DNA of 64,000 nucleotides from Closterium sp. Naga37s-1 (Eukaryota; Streptophyta; Zygnematophyceae; Desmidiales; Closteriaceae). The stretch is from the NCBI GenBank assembly GCA_947471745.1, contig CANJKZ010000820.1, positions 1,185,501 through 1,249,500 on the forward strand, read 5' to 3'. The notes beneath the pieces are model-generated. The model worked only from the letters and a program-made list of their open reading frames with translations, had not been told where the DNA came from and made no database searches. Within the stretch, counting starts at the first letter, position 1; each line of letters opens with the position of its first letter. This document shows, piece by piece, positions 58,201 through 64,000 of the stretch. The position numbers and the translations under genes were made by a program.

Positions 58201-60035
58201 ATCCACTCATCCCTCCCATCCCACCTCCCATACCTCCCATCTCCATCTCTCCCATCCCCCACACTGCAGTGCGGACTTCACGCGATATGTGGTGCAGCCG
58301 CTGCTCAAAACCATGTTCTGCCCCATCTGCATCCTTCTCAACCCATCTGTGCCATCCCTCCATCCCTCCCATCCCTACCATCCACCCTATACCGCCCATC
58401 CACCCCATCCACTCATCCCTCCCACACCAGTGCTGACTTCACGCGCTATGTGGTGCAGCCGCTGCTGGGAGCGCAGTGGATGGGCGGAGCCATGATGGTC
58501 TTTGGAGTCGCCATTGCAGTCGTGAGTGCACTGGAAGCAAATCTACCACCATTGCCCTCGGGTCGTGAGTCCTACGCACTATGCTTTTCTCCTCCCTGAT
58601 GACTTTTGAGTCGACTCAAAAGTCACCTCCCCATTGCCCTCGGGTCGTGAGTCCTACGCACTATGCTTTTCTCCGCCCTGATGCTCCCTCCTAGTCTTAC
58701 TGTCAATTCTCGCCTTCCCTCTCTCCGTCCACGCCCCCCCATTCAATCCCCAGTGTTGTTTCTTGGCAGTTCGCTTCGCCCATGGGCTCGCAGCCATTCG
58801 CCTCATGCTCATGCTGGGTGCGGCCGCCCAGATAACCGTGCTCGTGCTCACATGGGTCTTCCAGACCAGGTGGGTGGTGGGTGGTACAGGTAGGTGGGTA
58901 TTGGGGCAAGGTGGGTGGTTGATGGGAAAAAGCCTTTCAGAGCAGAGAAGTCTTTCAGGGCAGGAAGGTGATTGAGGGCAGGTGGGTCATCCCGCATCAT
59001 CCTACCCATCCACCACACCTCCTTCACTCACTGGCCTGATTCCCCTCCCTCCTCATCCCTCTCCCCTCTTTGCTTCAGTTCCCAATGCTAAGCTTTTCTC
59101 TGTCCTGCTGTGGTTCCCAAAGCTAAGCTTTTCTCTGTCCTGCTGTTGTTCCATCCTCCCACCATTCCCCCAGAGCCATGTCAAAGCCAGCAGCATTCGT
59201 GCTGGTGTTCAGCTGTGCGCTGCTGTGGGGAATCAGCGCCACTGCCTTCCAATCGCAGATTACAGCGCTCCTGCCATTGGTCTTCCCCGCTGACGTGGTA
59301 AGCTGCCATTGGTTCTCGTAGGATGCAGCGTGCAGGCATTGGAGCGCGTGGAGCAGCGCTGCCTGCTGTCTCCTCTGCTTCCTCTCAAGCCCTCACTCTC
59401 ACTCGCCCATTTCCACCACCGAAAATCCCCCACGGCCCCTCACGGGATGCGTCATATGCACCTTGGAGCGCGTGGAGCAGCACTGCCTGCTGCCTCCATC
59501 TGCTTCCTCTCATGCCGCCTGCAATCCTTTCACTCACCCCCTCCCACGATCTCCTCCCTTCACCATTGGTATCCCTCACAGGACGCAGCGTACGCACAAT
59601 GGATCACGTGGACCAGCGCTGCCTGCTGCTGCTTCTTTATCTTCCTCTCCGGCCCTCACTCTCAAAGTGACTTTTGAGTCGACCCAGATGTCACCTCCTC
59701 ACAGGATGCAGCGTACGCACAGTGGATCACGTGGACCAGCGCTGCCTGCCTGCTGCTGCTTCTTCATTATCTTCCTCTCCAACCCTCACTCTCAATCACC
59801 CACTCCCCCTTCCCCCCTCCCCCCGATCCTTGGCTACTCACAGGACGCAGCATACGCGCATTGGATTGCGTGGAGCAGTGCAGCCTGCTCCGCCTACTTC
59901 CTCGCCAGCCCATACATCGCCACACCCATCAAGAACTCCCTCCTCCTCGTCGTCTGCCCTCTCTCTGTTATGCTTGCTGCTGTTGCGGTCAAGATTAGAC
60001 CACCAGGACAGGCGAAACCGTGCGAGGGGGTGTGA
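55292..60035 (+). CDS. UNC93-like membrane protein (major facilitator type), 7 exons
   Basis: Exons 55292-55887, 56488-56551, 56941-58124, 58431-58521, 58754-58869, 59174-59297 and 59844-60035 join in phase to 788 residues. UNC93 proteins are 11-12-helix membrane proteins of the major facilitator fold; plant members regulate potassium transport and ABA responses. Seen: a hydrophilic N-terminus, then LLMSMAFLFFFVAFNALQNV and ATSLHGGSNLGALSMGVLY, the UNC93 signature, then WLLLLASCYLGVCWSVVWVA, GVYLVAAAAVYSKRYNKPMD, FGGIFAFNQIIGNAITF, a long Ser/Glu-rich cytosolic loop coded by exon 3, RYVVQPLLGAQWMGGAMMV, and final helices AFVLVFSCALLWGISATAF and SLLLVVCPLSVMLAAVAV. The loop holds a poly-Ser tract of about 30 residues. 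Almost every intron contains exon-edge copies. It faces a matching minus-strand paralogue at 60.7-63.9 kb. Confidence 0.9.
56088..56322. repeat. 9 bp minisatellite (CTCCCGATG)n
   Basis: About 26 units of CTCCCGATG with a few CTCCTGATG variants, inside intron 1 of the UNC93-like gene. The unit is a multiple of three, which explains long MLPMLP-, SIGSIG- and GASGAS-type frames that are not genes. Confidence 0.97.
56535..56935 (+). repeat. repeated copies of the UNC93 exon-2 end
   Basis: GGTGGCTCAGGTGACGCTCTC, here given as GGTGGCTCAG plus GTGACGCTCTC, is the exon-2 end (56551) with its donor. Copies recur at about 56648 and 56741, with more worn ones near 56608, 56803 and 56870. The real acceptor for exon 3 comes only at 56940. 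Confidence 0.85.
57098..57190. repeat. (TCC)n microsatellite coding poly-Ser
   Basis: About 29 TCC triplets in exon 3 of the UNC93-like gene. The paralogue has a much shorter run at 63702-63730 (read from the other strand). Confidence 0.95.
58153..58180. repeat. (CATCC)n microsatellite
   Basis: Short run of ATCCC pentamers after the exon-3 donor; looser CATCC-rich sequence continues to 58430. Confidence 0.85.
58265..58430 (+). repeat. decayed copy of UNC93 exon 4
   Basis: Acceptor plus a segment coding SADFTRYVVQPLLK at about 58269-58310, copying the real exon 4 at 58431-58521, but without its second half. Confidence 0.85.
58600..58625. repeat. palindrome P14, perfect 26 bp, between near-identical 53 bp copies
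   Basis: Half-site TGACTTTTGAGTC. The flanking copies 58549-58601 and 58631-58683 are 53 bp long and differ at a single base. The clearest insert-between-duplicates case in the window. Confidence 0.95.
59095..59155. repeat. small direct repeat before UNC93 exon 6
   Basis: GCTAAGCTTTTCTCTGTCCTGCTG and a copy about 33 bp later (AAGCTTTTCTCTGTCCTG at both places). Confidence 0.8.
59318..59800 (+). repeat. four decayed copies of the start of UNC93 exon 7
   Basis: Segments like the exon-7 start (GACGCAGCATACGCGCATTGG, coding DAAYAHWIAWSSAAC) lie at about 59324, 59447, 59582 and 59704, each with its own acceptor-like CACAGG or GTAGG. The complete fifth copy at 59844 is the real exon. The third and fourth share about 90 bp and have a palindrome between them. 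Confidence 0.9.
59666..59696. repeat. palindrome P15 (worn), between direct copies
   Basis: AGTGACTTTTGAGTCGAC followed by CCAGATGTCACCT. The right arm is worn. The flanking copies 59574-59664 and 59698-59795 are decayed exon-7 starts. Confidence 0.9.
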
Positions 60036-60451
60036 GGAAGTAGGAACGTGCAGAATTGGTTCTGTTCTACATGATCGATTTATCCAATCCATTTCTCACA
60101 CATTAGGTTTTGGGGGAGCCAGTGACAGTGTACGCTCATTAGCTTCCTTCCAACGGTTTCAAGCAGGTGCTGGAAGCTAGTATCCTTCCCTAATAACTAA
60201 TATCCCCACCCTGGCTTTCAGCACACAGACCCATCCGAGTCACCTCTGTGATCCACGTTGGCTTTTGTTTGAGTTGCCTCGCAGGTGTTAGCATGGTTTC
60301 CAACAGACCCATCCAGGTCATTCTAGTTGTCAGCTTGATTTTTTTCATGAATGAGGCCAAGCGAAGCACTCAGGTCAAACACGCGTTCTTGATTCACAGG
60401 CATGGGAGCAAGTCTTGGCTCCGCTCCATGGGTCGTCAAAAGCTCACAGGC
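60036..60451. other. spacer between convergent UNC93-like genes
   Basis: No gene seen. It should contain the 3' UTR and poly(A) site of the plus-strand gene. Short frames here carry no features. Confidence 0.5.
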
Positions 60452-60699
60452 AAGGAATCTAGGAGTGGCTGCAGCTCCTCACACCCCCTCACACGATTTG
60501 GCCTGTCCGGGTGGTCTAATTTTTTAGGCGCCTCAAAAAGGAATCTAGGAATGGCTGCAGCTCCTCAGACCCCCTCACACGCTTTGGCCTGCCCTGGTGA
60601 TCTAATCTTGACCGCGATGGCAGCGAGGATGACGGAGAGGAGGCAGAAGGCGAGGAGGAGGGAGTTACGGTACCCTTTCACACCCCTGCACCTCACTCC
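60452..60699 (-). repeat. two decayed copies of the UNC93 paralogue last exon
   Basis: Read on the minus strand, the coding end of the paralogue (IRPPGQAKPCEGV plus stop) is echoed at 60564-60667 and, more shortly, at 60480-60520, both beyond its real stop codon at 60700-60702. Confidence 0.85.
60520..60539. repeat. palindrome P16 (worn), between direct copies
   Basis: TTTTTTAGGCGCCTCAAAAA. The flanking copies are about 68 bp, 60452-60520 and 60538-60605. Confidence 0.9.
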
Positions 60700-63600
60700 T
60701 CACACCCCTTCACATGGCTTCGCCTGTCCCGGGGGTCTGATTCTGACAGCAATGGCAGCAAGGATGACTGAGAGGAGGCAGAAGGCGAGGAGGAGGGAGT
60801 TCTTGATGGGCGTGGCGATGTATGGGCTGGCGAGGAAGTAGGCGGAGCAGGCTGCACTGCTCCACGATATCCAATGCGCGTATGCCGCGTCCTGTGCGGG
60901 GTCAAGGGAGGTGTTGGGGGGTGGGAGCGGGTGAGCGATAGCGAGGGTTGGCGAGGAAGTAGGCGGAGCAGGCCGCACTGCTCCTCGCGATCCAATGCGC
61001 GTATTCTGCATCCTGGTGGGGATAGGAGGCAACAAGCAGGGAGAGTGAGTGCATTGTGGAGGAAGTAGAGGAAGGGAGAAGGAGTGAGTGCAGAAGTTCA
61101 TGGATTAGAAAAGCTGGAGAGGAAGTAAACGAAGCAGCAGGCAGCGGCGCTGCTCTACGCGACCAAGTGCGCGTATGCGTCAATGACAGCTTACCACGTC
61201 AGACGGAAAGACCAAGGGGAGGAGGGCAGTGATCTGCGATTGAAACGCAGTGGCGCCGATTCCCCACAGCAGCGCACAGCTGAACACCAGCGCGAATGCT
61301 GCCGGCTTTGACATGGCTCTGAAGAGGAGGAAGGAGAGGGAGGGAGGGGAGAATCAGGGAGAATTAGATGGAGCGGAAGGGAGCGGATGGAGGCGGAGCG
61401 GTGGGGGTTCTGGAGAAGCAGAAAAGCAGTGTTTCCTACTCTGGGGGTAAAGCCCATGCAATCACATGCCATTATTCACCCACCTGCCCTGCCCCCAGTG
61501 ACCTACCTGCTCAAAAGGAGCCATGTGAGCATGAGAACGGCTGTCAGCAAGGCAGCACAAAGTGAGCCGTCTATACGGCACTTACCTCTGCTCTGATTGA
61601 CCCACCTGCCCTCAGTGACCCACCTGCCCTCAGCAACCCACCTGCCCTCAGCAACCCACCTGCCCTCAGCAACCCACCTGCCCCCAGTGACTCACCTACC
61701 CTCAGCAATCCACCTGCCCCGAACCACAAACCCACCTTTCTTGAAAGACCCATGTGAGGACGAGAACGGCTGCCTGCGAGGCAGCACCTAGCAGCAGCAT
61801 GAGGCGAATCGATGAGAGCCCCTTGGCAAAGCGAACTGCGAAGAAACAACACTGGCGATGTGGGGGATTGGACGGAGAGACATGGAGAGCAGAGAAGAAA
61901 GATGAGCAGGAGAGAAGCCAAAAGTACTCACAGACCGTAACCCCTTTGGACAAAGGGAGGTTTGAGGCATGGTAGACGCGTTTCGACTTGGTCAAAACCA
62001 TAGAATTACAGGAGAAATAATATGAAAGAAAGGGAGGGAAAAGAAAAAGAAAGAAAGAAAGAAAAAAGGATAAAGAAAAGGGTGACTGCAATAACGACTC
62101 ACGACAGCAATGGCGACTCCAAAGACCATCATGGCTCCACCCATCCACTGCGCTCCCAGCAGCGGCTGCACCACATAGCGCGTGAAGTCCGCACTGCCAC
62201 CAGGTGGTGTGAGAGGGATGGGAGCATAGTAGTCAGCAACAGTTGTCAGCTCTCCTATATTCCATCCTCCATTTGGTGTTCAGAGTAGCTTTTAGGCGCC
62301 TCAAAGATCGCCAAAAAAAGGCGCCTGAAAAATAGCTTCTGACCGATCTGCACCGGCCAACATTTTCCATCGTCCATTGGGTTGGGTGTTCAATTTTTTC
62401 GGGTTTACCTGACTTCCACTAAGCATACCTGCCTTCTTGTTCCCATTCCCACCTCTCTTGCACGTCAGGCCTAGGTGTATGTTCTAATGTTGAAACATAC
62501 CCGACAGAAGCCGTTGCATTATAGTGGCATGCGTCATCGTACCTGATACAAGCGGCCTGCAGTATAGCAGCACGCAAAGTACCTGATATAAGCCGCTTGC
62601 AGTGTGGCAGCATGCACCATTCCGTCCAGTTAACAGCAGGTGCATGCATCATACCTGATATAAGCGGCCTGCAGGCCCGAGTAGAAGAGCAGCGGAATGA
62701 GCAGCAGCAGCTTGCGATCAAACAGCAGCTGCCACGCGTTCCTCCCCTCCCCCTCCTTGCTCCCCCCGCCCACCGTCACCGTCATCCTTTTCGACTTCAC
62801 AGACCGAGACAAAGAATGCCGCCCGGACGCCGCAGGAGCGGACACCGAACGCTGCCGTGAGAAGTGAGTTGCCGAGGTTCGGGACATGGTGCGGGAGAGG
62901 GACGGGACGTGGAACGACGCTATGGTTCGGCCGGACCTGGAGTTGATGGTCAGGCTTGAAGCTGATCTGGTTAGGCTTGGAGAGGCAGAAGCCAGGTTCG
63001 GGCCGAGCCTGGGTGTTTGCCTTGGGATAGTGGCCCGGCGGGAGGTAGAATCGCAGGAAGAGCAAGAGGGCGAGGTTTGGAATGAGTGGAGGGAGTGGGA
63101 AGGCTGAGAGGTACGGTGCGGTTGAGATGCATTGCCTGCATCTGCAGGAGGTGCTCCTGCAGGAGCAAATAGTATGACGTCACTGAAGGAGTCGTCAGAC
63201 TTCCCTACATCTCCTATACCCACACTCCCCCTCTCATCCTCTCCAACCACCTCTCCCCTCTCACCCTGCCCATGCTCTCCCCTCTGCTCCTCCTCTCCCT
63301 CTCCCCCCTCCTCATCCACGCCCGACAATATTGCTCTCAAGTGCCGCTTCGCCTTCTTCCCACCCCTCGCTCCCCCTTCTCTCCCTTTCTCCTCCTCTTC
63401 ATCCTCCCCCACTTCCGCCCCCTCTTCCTCCCCCTCTTCCTCCTCATCTTCCTCCACTTCCTCCTCCACCAACTCTTCCATCTCCTCCCAATCAACAGTG
63501 AAGATTGAAAGCGCCCTGCTGGATGAAATCGACGGACAGGGAGCGAGCGCAGCGACAGGGCGCTTGAAATTCAGGGTAGCGTCGTCCACGCGGCGGACTT

Positions 63601-63886
63601 CTATTGGCTTGAGATCACGGAGGAGCCAGGAGAGCACTGAGCCTATAGCGAGGCAGATGCAAAGCACTATAATGAGTATGGTGACGGTGGTGGGAGGAAG
63701 GGAGGAGGAGGAGGAGGAAGAGGAGGAATAGGAGAGTTGCGAGACGGTGAAAGTGATTGCATTCCCTATAATCTGGTTAAAGGCGAATATTCCCCCAAAA
63801 AGGGCGCTAAATTCAGTCACCACAACGTCCATAGGCTTGTTGTAACGTTTACTGTAGACACCCGCAGCAGCAACGAGGTACACTCC
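60700..63886 (-). CDS. second UNC93-like membrane protein, 5' part outside the window
   Basis: On the minus strand, exons 63886-62655, 62193-62103, 61851-61736, 61318-61195 and 60891-60700 are the partners of exons 3-7 of the plus-strand gene. The last four have the same lengths (91, 116, 124 and 192 bp) and all phases match. Shared markers: GVYLVAAAGVYSKRYNKPMD, FGGIFAFNQIIGNAITF, YIRYD, TRYVVQPLLGAQWMGGAMM, VRFAKGLSSIRLMLLLGAA, AFALVFSCALLWGIGATAF, AYAHWISWSSAACSAYFLAS. The first exons (with FNALQN) lie beyond the right edge. The large acidic/Ser-rich loop in exon 3 has changed most between the two genes. It is a full paralogue and not a pseudogene as far as visible. Tail-to-tail order suggests an inverted duplication. 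Confidence 0.9.
60945..61180 (-). repeat. two decayed copies of the start of the paralogue last exon
   Basis: Segments at about 60952-61019 and 61115-61176 copy the start of the exon at 60891 (coding AYAHWI...SAACSAYFLA), read on the minus strand. They mirror the copies found in the same intron of the plus-strand gene. Confidence 0.85.
61597..61735. repeat. tandem donor-like repeat of about 19 bp
   Basis: Six to seven units of ACCCACCTGCCCTCAGCA. On the minus strand each reads ...GCAGGTGGGT, the donor context of the exon at 61736, so the array probably grew from that exon edge. Confidence 0.9.
62040..62078. repeat. (GAAA)n-rich purine run
   Basis: GAAA/AAAG-rich stretch in the intron just downstream (minus-strand sense) of the exon at 62103. 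Confidence 0.85.
62288..62336. repeat. palindrome P17, double core, between direct copies
   Basis: Two GGCGCC cores (TTTTAGGCGCCTCAAAG and AAAAGGCGCCTGAAAA) in one inverted repeat with outer arms AGTAGCTT and AGCTTCT. ATTCCATCCTCCATTTGG on the left and TTTTCCATCGTCCATTGG on the right are the flanking copies. Confidence 0.85.
62505..62654 (-). repeat. decayed copies of the paralogue exon-3 end
   Basis: ACCTGATA(C/T)AAGC(G/C)GC(C/T)TGCAG occurs at about 62541 and 62581, with a weaker copy near 62499. On the minus strand this is the exon end YIR plus donor GTA(C/T), copied from the real exon at 62655. Confidence 0.85.
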
Positions 63887-64000
63887 CTGCGTAGAGAAAA
63901 CGAGGAGGCATGTAGCGGGGATGAGTGGTTGAAGATCCCCGAAGGGAACTTGTGAAAGCAGACGTTGGAAATTTTGATAAGGTTGCATTCATGCCATTCA

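Overview
The window is nuclear DNA from a green-lineage eukaryote. It is GC-rich and full of low-complexity runs and microsatellites. The genes have many GT-AG introns, and the families are typical of plants: an HflX-type organelle GTPase, a GT77 and a GT61 glycosyltransferase, a TBL/PMR5-type O-acetyltransferase domain, the exosome subunit RRP4, UNC93-like transporters and Ty1/copia elements. I infer a streptophyte, most likely a charophyte alga of the zygnematophyte kind (Closterium-like). That is an inference from style, not proof.

Layout. 1-4768: old, partial Ty1/copia element on the minus strand, running off the left edge. 6326-9775: two-exon gene for a GT61-like domain fused to a TBL/PMR5-type acetyltransferase domain. 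10644-18734: 12-exon HflX GTPase. 20586-26525: protein kinase of the CDPK/CAMK group with a disordered N-terminus of about 1480 residues. 27296-28687: small non-autonomous LTR element with perfect GTTAT flanks. 29498-36921: six-exon GT77 glycosyltransferase, with a second small LTR element (33837-34818) and a 700 bp pyrimidine minisatellite in one intron. 37384-40629: RRP4, six exons. 41320-47586: huge Gln/Glu/Gly-rich protein of unknown function. 48846-54845: young, 6.0 kb Ty1/copia element. 55292-60035 (+) and 60700-63886 (-, cut by the right edge): two convergent UNC93-like genes with matching exons.

Exon models were checked by eye. Donors, acceptors and phases join into one frame for every gene (GT61-TBL 1085 aa, HflX 978, kinase 1750, GT77 1209, RRP4 327, UNC93 788). 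The genes belong to cell-wall glycan synthesis, RNA decay, ribosome/organelle GTPase and membrane transport. They do not form a pathway cluster.

The most unusual signal is shared by all the host genes. Introns and 3' flanks carry many decayed partial copies of the neighbouring exon edge. Between two such copies there is very often a short palindrome, in full form a perfect 36 bp inverted repeat (half CGAGGTGACTTTTGAGTC), more often a worn core such as TTTTGAGGCGCCTCAAAA. I count 17 in the window: 13 in introns, two in 3' flanks, one between the convergent genes and one in a coding exon. At least 14 lie between or beside a local duplication of 8-100 bp, and none lies in a retroelement. This looks like an undescribed insertion-with-duplication process.
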